NCBI GenBank assembly: GCA_037441445.1 | Contig: JBBISE010000093.1 | Location: 1 to 13,718 of the forward strand | DNA: 13,718 nucleotides | Reading direction: 5' to 3' | From: JAAYQU01 sp037441445 | GTDB lineage: Bacteria > Bacteroidota > Bacteroidia > Bacteroidales > Salinivirgaceae | In this document: positions 6,109 through 13,718 of the stretch, in pieces | How positions within the stretch are numbered: the first letter of the stretch is position 1 | Layout of the letters: each line of letters opens with the position of its first letter | Program-made: the position numbers and the translations under genes | The notes under the pieces: generated by a model | What the model was told of the DNA's origin: nothing | Seen by the model: the letters and a program-made list of their open reading frames with translations, nothing else | Databases searched by the model: none

Positions 6109-7929
6109 TTAAATTAGTTTTCTGAAAGGCTTATACTTTTTACCTCCACCAGTAAAACCGGCGTTCTTGTAAAATTCAACAAAGGTTAAACGAATTGGGT
6201 GGACAAACGAACCCAACCCTGCCATAAACAGGTTTATTCCGTGTCCAATGATTAGCACTACAATCATGAAAAAGACACCTACTGCGCTTCCTGCCATGGA
6301 GACAGCCAACGTGTTAAAAACGTAGCCAAGGATACTTGAAGATATTCCCAATGCAAACAAACGAATGTACGAAAGAATGTCGCCAAGGATTCCGGTAACC
6401 ATGTTATAGGATGTCCAGAGTCCGACGCCAACATTTATTAGTGGGTTTCGTGTCAAGTTATTGATTAACAGGGTCATGACGCCACCTATGCCAAGGACAG
6501 AGTATTGCAGGATATCAATAGTTTCCTGGGGTACGATTTGATAGGTTTTTAGCAGGTAAACACTCACCAGTCCTACAACCAGGAATACCCAGCCGACAGA
6601 TCCTATGGCTAGTTTCCAACCCAGCATCCGCCATTCGTTAACGGCTTTCAAGATCATGCCAAACAGAATCTGGATACCCCCCAAAACAAGGGATAATTTA
6701 AACATGAAATCGTTAATGGTCGAATTTTTGGCTTTGAACATGGCCTGTAAGTTACTATAAATTGGCAGGTTTGTTTCATACAGGTTGATTCCGAAAAACG
6801 TCCCCCCGATAAGTCCAAAAAGGATGGTAGAAAGGCCTAAGAAGGATACCAACGTCAAAATTGGTTGTAATTGCTTTGAAACTTTCCGGTACGCTACCAG
6901 CGAAGCAACGGTCATTAATATTCCATAGCCGACATCGCCTAAGCAAAAGCCAAAAAACAGCGCATAAAACGGGGCATAAAACGGTGTCAAATCAAGCTCT
7001 CCGTACTTTGGCAAGGTGTATAGTTCGCCTATGACCTCGAATTTTTCGGAAAACTTGTTGTTTTTCAGCAGGATAGGAACCTTGTCTCCAGCCGTTGGTC
7101 TTTGCGACAGGTAAAGAGTGTTTCGCTCGTCAAGGAACGTGTTAAGTTCGCCAGCTTTTTCTGTCGGTATCCAGCCTTCAACAATTTTTACTTTGTCATC
7201 GGCCTCTGAAAGGGTACTTTTTTCCACCTTCAGTTGCTCAATGGTTTCAATAAACGAAAGTCTGTATGCAGCTACATCTGACAAGTGGTTTTCTGCCGTT
7301 TGCTGAATTTTTACGTTTTCTGCCTTAATTTCGCTTTCAATTTGCTGCAACTCTTGTTCGAGCGCAGAAAGCGATTTATGGTGAATGTTTACTTCTTCGG
7401 CATTAACTTCAAAACTTTCACCGTCCTTTTGGAATAGCACGAAATAGACATTTCCCCCCATTTCGTTGACAATACCTATAGGGTACTGTTGCTCCCATTC
7501 TTTGTCAAATTGCCTGTCAGGGCAAACAAACAGTCGTGGTTGTATCCCGCTGACGCGCAGAGCTTCCATGGTTTCCTGCGAAAAATGGCCCCAAGGCAGA
7601 AGTTCGTTGATTTCTTTTTTGAGACTGGTGATTCTGTGCGTCTGCTGCTCGGTCCAGTGTTCAAAGGTTTGTACATCTTCAAAAACAGTCTTTCCGTGTT
7701 CAATGTTTCCTTCCGAAGGTTTAATACTGGCGTTAGGGGCGTTTTTCTTTAGACGTCTGATTACCTGTTCTATCCTATTAAGGTAAAATAGGCTTTCCCT
7801 GAACGATTCAGAATTGTTCCCTTCCCGGTCGGTAATATGCACCATCCCCAACGTTTTGAGGTCCGCAATAAACGATTCATATTCCTTGTGGTATATCAGG
7901 AATGTGTATTTAAGCATCGGTTTTATCAT
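6109..7929 (-). CDS. atpI: V-type ATPase subunit I (stator a-subunit)
   Basis: A 606-residue subunit I/a that forms the ion half-channels against the K ring and connects to the peripheral stalk. The N-terminal cytosolic half (about 1-310) is charged and largely helical, with coiled-coil stretches near 44-62 and 185-245. The C-terminal half has about seven to eight membrane segments from residue 317 on. Diagnostic motifs are FGFCLGDVGYGI (327-337) and GDILSYIRLFALGIS (516-530), whose R523 is the conserved arginine facing the proteolipid carboxylate. A final GHGINLFMAGLGSFVHPIRL block (562-581) carries R580. The protein is somewhat shorter than typical (about 600-660), but no motif is missing. 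Its ATG overlaps the end of subunit D by four bases (ATGA), which points to translational coupling. Confidence 0.95.
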   Translation of the reverse strand: MIKPMLKYTFLIYHKEYESFIADLKTLGMVHITDREGNNSESFRESLFYLNRIEQVIRRLKKNAPNASIKPSEGNIEHGKTVFEDVQTFEHWTEQQTHRITSLKKEINELLPWGHFSQETMEALRVSGIQPRLFVCPDRQFDKEWEQQYPIGIVNEMGGNVYFVLFQKDGESFEVNAEEVNIHHKSLSALEQELQQIESEIKAENVKIQQTAENHLSDVAAYRLSFIETIEQLKVEKSTLSEADDKVKIVEGWIPTEKAGELNTFLDERNTLYLSQRPTAGDKVPILLKNNKFSEKFEVIGELYTLPKYGELDLTPFYAPFYALFFGFCLGDVGYGILMTVASLVAYRKVSKQLQPILTLVSFLGLSTILFGLIGGTFFGINLYETNLPIYSNLQAMFKAKNSTINDFMFKLSLVLGGIQILFGMILKAVNEWRMLGWKLAIGSVGWVFLVVGLVSVYLLKTYQIVPQETIDILQYSVLGIGGVMTLLINNLTRNPLINVGVGLWTSYNMVTGILGDILSYIRLFALGISSSILGYVFNTLAVSMAGSAVGVFFMIVVLIIGHGINLFMAGLGSFVHPIRLTFVEFYKNAGFTGGGKKYKPFRKLI

Positions 7930-8528
7930 ACGGCTTCCTCCTCGTGTTGTTGGCGGGTTTTTACAATTTTCTGGGACGATTTGGAGAGGTTCTCCTCATC
8001 TTCCATAAACCGCTTGATTTTCAAGATAGCTTCCTCGTATCCGGGAATTTGTATTTTTTCGTACAAATTCACCTTCTGTGTTGTTTTCTTACGTGCGAAG
8101 TCGAGTAACACCATTTTTCGGTGGAGAAACTCGCGTTCAATAGCCGTTGTGGCTAATCCCTGAAGGATTTTGATACCATCATGAATCCAGCCCGGACTAT
8201 TAAACAAACTGTAGGGCTTAACTTCGAAATCAATCTTGTCCAGAATGGGCGTTTTAACACCGGCAATCTTTTTTACCTTAATGTGCACATCCCTAATGGT
8301 GATTAAATCGGGGTTAAATTCGCCCCAAAGCCTCATCATGTATTCGTAAGCCGCAATTTGTCCCTGTAGTTTTTGTTCAAAACTATCGGCTTCGTTTTTG
8401 GCTTTCTTCACCTCGGCCCTCAAGGCTGACTCCTTATTTTTAATGGTGGGCAATGCCCGCACCCTAATTTTGAGCTGCTTGTTAAGGTCTTGAAGCGAAG
8501 TTTTGTTATATTGAAATTTTACAGGCAT
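7926..8528 (-). CDS. atpD: V-type ATPase subunit D (central rotor shaft)
   Basis: A 200-residue subunit D, the long coiled-coil shaft that turns inside the A3B3 head and passes torque to the membrane ring. The N-terminal helix holds NKTSLQDLNKQLKIRVRALP (8-27) followed by IKNKESALRAEVKKA, corresponding to the family's 'L..L+.+L..A.....LK.K...L' pattern, though more divergent than archaeal versions. The C-terminal helix (about 135-190) pairs with it. Between them lies a beta-rich segment (about 77-110) containing IRDVHIKVKKIAGVKTP, as in other D subunits. Length is normal. It starts 40 bases after the B stop, the widest gap within the operon apart from the ends, and overlaps subunit I by four bases. 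Confidence 0.9.
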   Translation of the reverse strand: MPVKFQYNKTSLQDLNKQLKIRVRALPTIKNKESALRAEVKKAKNEADSFEQKLQGQIAAYEYMMRLWGEFNPDLITIRDVHIKVKKIAGVKTPILDKIDFEVKPYSLFNSPGWIHDGIKILQGLATTAIEREFLHRKMVLLDFARKKTTQKVNLYEKIQIPGYEEAILKIKRFMEDEENLSKSSQKIVKTRQQHEEEAV

Positions 8529-8568
8529 ATTTGTCTGGATTTTAGTCGTTTAGTGACTTCATTCGACA

Positions 8569-9891
8569 TTAGTTTTTTGGCCAGTATTTTTCAACCAACT
8601 CATTTTTAATACCTACCTCGGCTGGGGTAAAGTTTGCTGCAAATAATTCCCAACCAATGTTAAGCATTTTTTCCGTATCGATATTGACGTCAATAGCCAG
8701 TAGCTTTTCCGAATATTGCTTAGCAAATTTCAGGGCACGCTCATCGTAGTCGGAGAGGTCAAAACCGTTCTCGAGTTTTGTACGGGCGTTGGCGGCATCG
8801 GCATACAGACGTACGGCTGTGTTCATTACTTGTGGGTGGTCGTTTCTTGTTTTTTTACCAATAACCAACTGTTTTAGTCGCGACAAGGAACGGAATGGGT
8901 CAATAATTACTTTCCCAATTTCGCTGTCGCGGCGCAGGAACAACTGTCCTTCTGTAATATAGCCAGTATTGTCAGGGATAGCGTGTGTAATATCGCCACC
9001 GGAAAGCGTGGTCACGGCAATAATGGTAATTGAACCGCCACTTGGGAACTGCACCGCTTTCTCGTATATTTTTGCCAAATCGGAATACAGCGATCCGGGC
9101 ATACTGTCTTTTGACGGGATTTGATCCATACGGTTCGATACAATACTCAGGGCATCGGCGTATAGGGTCATATCTGTCAGCAGCACAAGAACTTTCTCGT
9201 TTTTATCAACGGCAAAATACTCGGCGGCAGTCAAGGCCATGTCGGGAATTAAAAGTCGTTCGACCGGAGGATCTTCGGTGGTTGAAACAAAACTGACAAT
9301 ACGGTCGAGTGCTCCGGCGTTGTCGAATACGTTTTTGTAGTACAGGTAATCATCGTTGGTCAACCCCATACCTCCCAAAATAATTTTGTCCGATTTTGCC
9401 CGAAGTGCAACCATAGCCATAACCTGGTTAAAGGGTTGATCGGGGTCGGCAAAGAACGGAATTTTCTGACCTGTAACCAGCGTGTTGTTGAGGTCGATTC
9501 CGGCAATACCCAATGCAATGAGCTCGGAAGGTTGCATACGGCGTACGGGGTTTACTGACGGCCCGCCAATTTCGCGCTCTTCGCCTTCTACTTCGGGGCC
9601 TCCGTCAATGGGTTTTCCAAAGGCATTGAAAAAGCGTCCGGCAAGTTCGTCGCTTACCTTAAGTGTTGGAGGCTGGCCTGTAAATATTACCTCTGCATTC
9701 GACGGAATGTTCTCCGTTCCACCAAAAACCTGCAGGGTAACGCTTTTTCCATTAATTTTCACAACCTGTGCCAATCGTCCGGCAACGGTTGCCAGTTCCT
9801 CGTAACCCACATTTTCGGCTTCAACTGTGCAAGTTGCTTTTGTGATGTTGGTTAAACGGGTGTATATTTTCTGAAATGCTTTAGTTTCCAT
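8569..9891 (-). CDS. atpB: V-type ATPase subunit B (non-catalytic head subunit)
   Basis: The 440-residue non-catalytic subunit of the A3B3 hexamer. It has an N-terminal beta barrel (about 5-78) containing EELATVAGRLAQVV, then the NAFGKPIDGGP turn (89-99), and a nucleotide-binding-like core. Where the catalytic subunit has a P-loop, this protein reads GQKIPFFADPDQPFNQV (141-157) with no GKT, as expected for B. Further family marks are ERLLIPDMALTAAEYFA (211-227), VLLTDMTLYADALS (236-249) and DSMPGSLYSDLAKIYEKA (262-279), the latter in the form SMPGYLYSDLA in most relatives. A helical C-terminal domain follows. The start overlaps the end of subunit A by 11 bases in a different frame. Length is slightly below the usual 455-480. 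Confidence 0.96.
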   Translation of the reverse strand: METKAFQKIYTRLTNITKATCTVEAENVGYEELATVAGRLAQVVKINGKSVTLQVFGGTENIPSNAEVIFTGQPPTLKVSDELAGRFFNAFGKPIDGGPEVEGEEREIGGPSVNPVRRMQPSELIALGIAGIDLNNTLVTGQKIPFFADPDQPFNQVMAMVALRAKSDKIILGGMGLTNDDYLYYKNVFDNAGALDRIVSFVSTTEDPPVERLLIPDMALTAAEYFAVDKNEKVLVLLTDMTLYADALSIVSNRMDQIPSKDSMPGSLYSDLAKIYEKAVQFPSGGSITIIAVTTLSGGDITHAIPDNTGYITEGQLFLRRDSEIGKVIIDPFRSLSRLKQLVIGKKTRNDHPQVMNTAVRLYADAANARTKLENGFDLSDYDERALKFAKQYSEKLLAIDVNIDTEKMLNIGWELFAANFTPAEVGIKNELVEKYWPKN

Positions 9892-11662
9892 TAGCGACCT
9901 TCCTTTCTGCTATGATCTCGTTGATTTCGGATTCGTATTTTTTGTAGTTCTCTGATTGGAACTCGCAGTAGTTCATTTGTTTAAACGCATTAATGATACG
10001 TTTAAAATATGGGTTGACATGCTCGAATGAATCGAAGAAAAACTCAGTATCATAGATCTTTAATATCTTTTCGACTAATTCTTTTTGCCGTTCCATAGGA
10101 GTAGAACAGTCAATTTTGTCAAATGCATCTTGTTGAAGTATCACAAAATCAACAATTTCCGATTTCCAGAAATTAATGTGGTAGCTCATGGGCACACCGT
10201 CATCACCCAGGATGTTCATTTGTTCGTAGGCTTCTTTCCCTCTGAGAAGGATGTTTTTTAGCTTCGAAACATTGTTAATCCATTTGTCGTCCGTTCTTGT
10301 AACAATATATTCCTGAAGTTCGGGATATTCGAGATACTTCGAGTAACTGTCAATGGGGTCAATGGCCGGATATCGTTTACTATCAGCGCGTTGCTGTGAA
10401 AGAGCGTAAAAGCAGCGTGCTACTTTTTTTGTTGATTCTGTCACGGGTTCTTTCAGGTTACCACCCGCTGGCGAAACAGTTCCTATGAAAGTAATGGAAC
10501 CTGTGGCTCCGTTATTTAGGTGCACGTAGCCAGCGCGGGCATAAAATCCGGCAATAATGGCGGGTAAGTCCATGGGGAATGCATCTGGTCCGGGAAGTTC
10601 TTCCATGCGGTTCGACATTTCGCGGAGTGCCTGCGCCCAACGTGAAGTGGAGTCGGCCAAAAGCAAAACACGCAAACCCATGGCACGGTAATATTCCCCA
10701 ATGGTCATGGCTGTGTAAACCGAGGCTTCGCGTGCGGCTACCGGCATGTTTGATGTATTTGCAATAATGGTTGTACGTTCTATTAGTTTGCGTCCGGTTC
10801 GCGGGTCTTCAATTTCGGGAAATTCGGTAAAAATCTCAACCACCTCGTTGGCGCGCTCACCACAGGCAGCAACAATCACGATATCGGCCTCGGCCTGTTT
10901 CGAGATGGCGTGTTGCAATACGGTTTTTCCACTTCCAAAGGGTCCGGGAATGAATCCGGTTCCACCTTCAACTATTGGATTGAGCGTGTCAATGGTGCGC
11001 ACTCCGGTTTCCAGGAGTTTAAAGGGGCGCGGTTTTTCCCTGTAGGCTTTGATTGGAATTTTTACCGGCCATGTTTGTACCATGGTCACAACAACTTCGT
11101 TTCCAGTCTGATCGGAAAGAGTTGCAACGCTGTCTGTAACTTTGTAGGAGCCTTTTGGTGCCAGCTTTTTAATTTTAAACGATCCCTTAAATTTGAAGGG
11201 TACCATGATTTTGTGGGGTTGTCCGTTTTCATCAACCTGACCAATCCAGCTTCCGGCGCTTACGGTATCTCCTTCGCTGGCCAATGGTTGATATTCCCAC
11301 GTTTTTTCGGTATCGAGGGCCGATGTATAATCACCACGCTTCAAAAATACACCTTCCATCTTATCGAGGTCGTGTTGAAGACCATCGTAGTTTTTCGAGA
11401 GGATTCCAGGACCGAGTGTAACTTCAAGCATGGCTTTGGTAAACACAACTTCAGTGCCTACCTTTAGCCCCCGTGTACTTTCAAACACCTGAATAAAAGC
11501 CCGGTTTTTGTTGTATTTGATTACCTCGGACATTAATTCGGTGTTGCCCAGACGTATGTAGCAGATTTCGTTCTGGGAGACAGGACCATCAACCTCCACA
11601 ACGACAAGGTTTGATACTATGCTCAGTACCTTACCTTTAGTTAGATTCTTTTCGTCTTTCAT
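9881..11662 (-). CDS. atpA: V-type ATPase subunit A (catalytic head subunit)
   Basis: The 593-residue catalytic subunit, which hydrolyses or synthesises ATP in the A3B3 head. The N-terminal beta barrel (about 8-75) is followed by the V/A-type insert, or non-homologous region (about 110-195), which separates this family from F-type beta subunits. The P-loop is GPFGSGKT (240-247). The catalytic glutamate is E269 in AACGERANE, and the Walker B strand runs through LLLADSTSRWAQALRE (333-348). SPAGGN at 397-402 is also typical. All catalytic residues are present and the length is normal. The ATG lies 26 bases inside the upstream DUF2764 gene, and no later Met is usable without cutting the barrel, so the overlap is real. 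Subunit B begins 11 bases before its end. Confidence 0.97.
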   Translation of the reverse strand: MKDEKNLTKGKVLSIVSNLVVVEVDGPVSQNEICYIRLGNTELMSEVIKYNKNRAFIQVFESTRGLKVGTEVVFTKAMLEVTLGPGILSKNYDGLQHDLDKMEGVFLKRGDYTSALDTEKTWEYQPLASEGDTVSAGSWIGQVDENGQPHKIMVPFKFKGSFKIKKLAPKGSYKVTDSVATLSDQTGNEVVVTMVQTWPVKIPIKAYREKPRPFKLLETGVRTIDTLNPIVEGGTGFIPGPFGSGKTVLQHAISKQAEADIVIVAACGERANEVVEIFTEFPEIEDPRTGRKLIERTTIIANTSNMPVAAREASVYTAMTIGEYYRAMGLRVLLLADSTSRWAQALREMSNRMEELPGPDAFPMDLPAIIAGFYARAGYVHLNNGATGSITFIGTVSPAGGNLKEPVTESTKKVARCFYALSQQRADSKRYPAIDPIDSYSKYLEYPELQEYIVTRTDDKWINNVSKLKNILLRGKEAYEQMNILGDDGVPMSYHINFWKSEIVDFVILQQDAFDKIDCSTPMERQKELVEKILKIYDTEFFFDSFEHVNPYFKRIINAFKQMNYCEFQSENYKKYESEINEIIAERKVANGN

Positions 11663-12485
11663 TTATCGAGAATTCTTTAGGAAATTCGTAACTCTTTTTT
11701 AAATCTTTCATCATTCTGTCGAACATCTGGCTACCAAAGTCAGGATCGAGGACTATCCAACGTTCTATTATCATTGTTTTAATGATAAAGGCCAGTACTA
11801 CTTCAATGCTAAAGTAATTATAAATATTTAGTTCATCGAGGTAATTCCATCGCAGGCGGTCAATTTCCTGCTCTTGCTGTATGACGTTTACACTATCAAC
11901 CAAGGAAAGCAATTTTTCAACGAACGGATAATCGCCCGCCAATCCAAAATCACGGAGCGTGCTTTTTTTAAGAGCCTGTGCCATGGTGTCGTCTCCAAGG
12001 ATGTGTGCCGCGGGGTTGAGCTTATGGTTGCGAACGTTGATTGCAGCCCTGACATTTCGGATGTTGAAATCGAACGCTGCCCACTGGCGCAGGAATTTGT
12101 TGCTTGCTTCTTGCATGTGCTGATAATAGAGCGCCGCCAGATTATCTTCCCAGGAAAGATCGGGATAGAGCGGAGTTTCTGACTTGTAGGCCTCAATGAA
12201 TCGGAGCATGTAGGGTTCCAACGTCTGTGGCTCCCGGATGTTAAGCTCAAGTTCATCGGCAGTGTAATTCGCCAGTGGCAGGAACTCCTTTCCCGATTTG
12301 GTTATCAGGTTCAGCAGATTCTGATTGTCGTATGGCAGAAAAAGAGTCCGGCATAGTTTCAAGTCGCTTTTGGTAAGTTGTTCGACAAGGATTTCCATGA
12401 AATCGGACAAAACCATCGGCTGCTTTTTGGCATCCTGAACCAGATCGGGAAGTCCTGCAACGAGATAGTAATAATTGTTAGCCAT
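11637..12485 (-). CDS. DUF2764 protein, V-ATPase-associated
   Basis: A 282-residue protein opening with NYYYLVAGLPDL (4-15), the hallmark of DUF2764. It is predicted to be soluble and mostly helical, with WAAFDFNIRNVRAAINVRNH near 134-153 as a distinctive internal block. Genes of this family lie between E and A in V-ATPase operons of Bacteroidota, Chlamydiae (Chlamydia CT309) and Borrelia, as here. No recognisable subunit C gene lies in the operon. Its size, helical nature and position make a diverged C (AC39-like) subunit plausible, but this is inference and I see no sequence motif that proves it. Its ATG shares one base with the stop codon of subunit E (TAATG), and its tail overlaps the A start by 26 bases, so synthesis of the three proteins is probably coupled. 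Confidence 0.85.
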   Translation of the reverse strand: MANNYYYLVAGLPDLVQDAKKQPMVLSDFMEILVEQLTKSDLKLCRTLFLPYDNQNLLNLITKSGKEFLPLANYTADELELNIREPQTLEPYMLRFIEAYKSETPLYPDLSWEDNLAALYYQHMQEASNKFLRQWAAFDFNIRNVRAAINVRNHKLNPAAHILGDDTMAQALKKSTLRDFGLAGDYPFVEKLLSLVDSVNVIQQEQEIDRLRWNYLDELNIYNYFSIEVVLAFIIKTMIIERWIVLDPDFGSQMFDRMMKDLKKSYEFPKEFSINERRKESN

Positions 12486-13096
12486 TATTTACCTCCATAT
12501 AAAAGCTCGCGAAGTTTGGGGCGGGCATATACTTTGAAGAAATTTTCAAAATCGTCATCGGTGAAGCTTATAACATAGCTTCCGTCTTTTGGGCCTATCT
12601 TAAAACCGGCTTTTATTTGGTTCGAGAATTGGAGCTCGAGTCCTGCTTCCAAAAGGTTTTTAGCCTTGGTTGAGAAATAAGATTCCATTTCTTTTTGGTC
12701 GGCTGCAGGCAGGAGCACTGTCAGGTCGGTTGCCTGATATCCGGCGCTCCAGTTTTTAACAACTGTTTCAATGGTTTTGCGGACAAATTCGCCCTCTTTG
12801 AAGGCTTCCTTTGCTGGTGCCGCTGCTTTTGTGGACACAAGATTTGTTAATTCCTGTTTAAAGGCGTTAATAGCCTGTTTCACTGACATTGCCAGTTCTG
12901 ACTCGGTATTGCGGCGTAGGGTTTGGGCTTCGTGGTTGGCTTTCTCCACAATTTCGGCAGCCTGTTTCTGTGCACTTTTCAGAAGTTCGTCGGCATCTTT
13001 CCGGGCTTTCCCAAGAATGGCATTTGCCTCCTCTTGTGCTTTGATTACACCCTCGGTGTAGATTTTCTGGGTCAGGTCCTGAAGTTTATTTTCCAT
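12485..13096 (-). CDS. atpE: V-type ATPase subunit E (peripheral stalk)
   Basis: A 203-residue first gene of the operon. The N-terminal half (about 1-90) is a charged, alanine-rich continuous helix containing AQEEANAILGKARKDADELL and repeated KA/EA spacing, which forms the coiled coil of the peripheral stalk. The C-terminal part (about 95-203) is a smaller globular domain that docks on the head and includes VLLPAADQKEMESYF. These are the traits of subunit E, although stalk subunits diverge quickly and the assignment leans partly on operon position. Subunit G/H, its usual coiled-coil partner, is not seen in the window. The ATG at 13096 is preceded by an A-rich leader and is the first start in frame before the helix. 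Confidence 0.85.
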   Translation of the reverse strand: MENKLQDLTQKIYTEGVIKAQEEANAILGKARKDADELLKSAQKQAAEIVEKANHEAQTLRRNTESELAMSVKQAINAFKQELTNLVSTKAAAPAKEAFKEGEFVRKTIETVVKNWSAGYQATDLTVLLPAADQKEMESYFSTKAKNLLEAGLELQFSNQIKAGFKIGPKDGSYVISFTDDDFENFFKVYARPKLRELLYGGK

Positions 13097-13150
13097 AGTA
13101 TTGTGTCAGATTAATATGTTGTTATGAAACTTTATGTTTTACAGATTTGA

Positions 13151-13172
13151 GGACACATTGCAGAATTGTGCC
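13151..13172 (-). other. Possible leader hairpin in the V-ATPase mRNA
   Basis: About 15-20 bases after the expected transcription start, the minus strand can fold GGCACAATT against AATGTGTCC around a CTGC loop, with one bulge and one G-T pair. It is a weak stem with no T-run and could be chance in AT-rich DNA. Confidence 0.2.
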
Positions 13173-13191
13173 AATTTTGACGGCTGCACGG

Positions 13192-13199
13192 CAAATTTA
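13192..13199 (-). promoter_or_regulatory. Candidate -7 promoter element for the V-ATPase operon
   Basis: On the minus strand TAAATTTG matches the Bacteroidota TAnnTTTG -7 consensus, giving a leader of about 90 bases before the subunit E ATG. No TTTG stands at the expected -33 spacing. The element is 62 bases inside the IS junction, so the core promoter belongs to the host segment, not to the IS. Confidence 0.45.
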
Positions 13200-13260
13200 G
13201 GAAATTAATAGGTATGTTGTAAGAAATGTTGGACAAAAATTTTCATTAATTTTTTGAAAG

Positions 13261-13664
13261 ACAATAGTTCGTTAAACTTTTACATAAATGTTTGATTTTC
13301 AACAAAATAAGTGCTGAGAAATTTGGTAAAGTCCATGATAATCAGCAACTTAACGGATTAACCACAATCTGTTTAAATTATGACGCTCAGGGACCAAATA
13401 TCATACAAGACATTGATAAACAAATGTTTAAAAAATATGCCAAAAATAAATCTGTGGAGAAAGTCGTTTCTTCCGGAAACGTTTTTGCTCTTCCTATCTA
13501 TCAAGGGTCGAATTAACTTTCTTCAGCTTGCAAGATACGGAAAATTTTGTGAACAACGGTTCAGACAACAGTTTGAAAAGCAGTCTGACTTCCTGTTGTT
13601 CAATAAAGAACTTACTCTTTCTCAGGGTAGTGGGAGGTTTCTAATAGCATTCGATCCTAGCTAT
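13261..13664 (+). mobile_element. Partial insertion sequence, right copy (5' end, outward-facing)
   Basis: The second copy of the IS seen at 1-343, in opposite orientation (333 of 343 aligned bases identical). It continues past the aligned part for another 61 bases of transposase coding sequence, until the frame departs from the transposase pattern near 13665. Its untranslated end (13261-13436) has only three differences from the left copy; its coding part has seven. Its inner tip, ACAATAGTTCG, is where similarity to the other copy begins. Confidence 0.85.
13437..13664 (+). pseudogene. Transposase, N-terminal part, probably interrupted
   Basis: A frame opening with ATG at 13437 encodes MPKINLWRKSFLPETF, then INFLQLARYGKFCEQRFRQQ, then LTLSQGSGRFLIAFDPSY, ending at residue 76. 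The AFDPSY block matches the segment that carries the first catalytic Asp (D73) of DDE transposases I recall from Bacteroidota, where it is normally followed by something like ISKSGK. Here the frame stays open to the window end (94 codons) but changes character at once after SY, at a sequence resembling an IS tip. I therefore read it as a transposase broken by a nested insertion or by a contig misjoin. The start is supported by its match to the left copy. Confidence 0.65.
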
Positions 13665-13718
13665 GAGACCGTTGCAAAAGCATCTCGAGTAACTATTTTT
13701 CTCGTTCTAAAGATTAAA
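13665..13718 (+). mobile_element. Possible terminal end of a different insertion sequence
   Basis: The sequence GAGACCGTTGCAAAAGC begins exactly where the transposase frame loses its pattern. It resembles the GAGACTGTTGCAAAA-like inverted-repeat tips that I recall for several Bacteroidota IS elements. Only 54 bases are visible and they have no coding sequence I recognise, so the identification is tentative. Confidence 0.35.

Noticed and set aside
8529..8568. A small AGTC/GACT hairpin between subunits B and D as a processing or termination site.
   Set aside because: The stem is only four base pairs, has no T-run and would be expected by chance.
10910..11467. A 185-codon open frame on the plus strand opposite subunit A, plus similar ones near 9482-9805 and 7466-7786.
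   Set aside because: Each lies antisense to a clearly coding V-ATPase gene with complete family motifs and has no recognisable domain of its own.
13292..13516. A 74-codon TTG-initiated open frame inside the right IS copy.
   Set aside because: It overlaps the transposase start in another frame. In the left IS copy the same frame has an early stop (CAG TAA), so it is not conserved.
1..13718. The terminal inverted repeats as a simple fold-back sequencing or assembly artefact.
   Set aside because: The two copies differ at 10 positions with coding-compatible changes, and their flanking sequences differ, so they are separate genuine copies. A contig ending in the repeats remains possible.
1..13718. 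tRNA or rRNA genes, a CRISPR array or a riboswitch.
   Set aside because: Nearly all of the interior is coding. The remaining gaps are short and show no cloverleaf, regularly spaced repeats or riboswitch-like conserved core.

Overview
The window looks like a piece of a Bacteroidota chromosome, most likely class Bacteroidia. The evidence is the V-type ATPase gene order E / DUF2764 / A / B / D / I / K, A-rich translation starts without clear Shine-Dalgarno sequences, TAnnTTTG-type -7 promoter elements, a long RelA/SpoT homologue, the pairing of an OB-fold membrane protein with a YceI-like protein, and an insertion sequence whose transposase start is of a type I recall from this phylum. These family calls come from reading protein motifs, not from a search.

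Layout. Positions 1-343 hold the 5' end of an insertion sequence (IS) whose transposase reads leftward out of the window. From about 370 a rightward gene row begins: OB-fold membrane protein (461-898), YceI-like secreted protein (923-1471), Cof-type HAD phosphatase (1521-2342) and RelA/SpoT (p)ppGpp enzyme (2359-4581). It meets a leftward block head-on. Read in its own direction from the right, that block is V-ATPase subunits E (13096-12485), DUF2764 (12485-11637), A (11662-9881), B (9891-8569), D (8528-7926), I (7929-6109) and K (6086-5637), then a strong intrinsic terminator (5610-5569), then a DUF58 protein (5554-4619). Positions 13261-13664 hold a second copy of the same IS reading rightward. 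Its transposase frame stops matching after residue 75, at a sequence that looks like the end of another IS.

How the genes work together. Genes E to K form one tightly packed operon, with overlaps of 1, 26, 11 and 4 bases, for a rotary V/A-type ATPase. The proteolipid K carries the residue pattern of the Na+-binding site of Enterococcus hirae NtpK, so a sodium-coupled machine is the best prediction. The rightward row combines alarmone metabolism with a HAD phosphatase and two small envelope proteins; a joint role is not evident.

The most distinctive large-scale structure is the pair of outward-facing IS copies (343 bases aligned, 10 mismatches, no indels) that bracket the whole 12.9-kb gene block. 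I found no clear new defence, CRISPR or biosynthetic system. The most useful observations are the IS bracket, the predicted Na+ specificity, the terminator placed just before the DUF58 start, and a substitution in the (p)ppGpp hydrolase motif of the RelA/SpoT protein.
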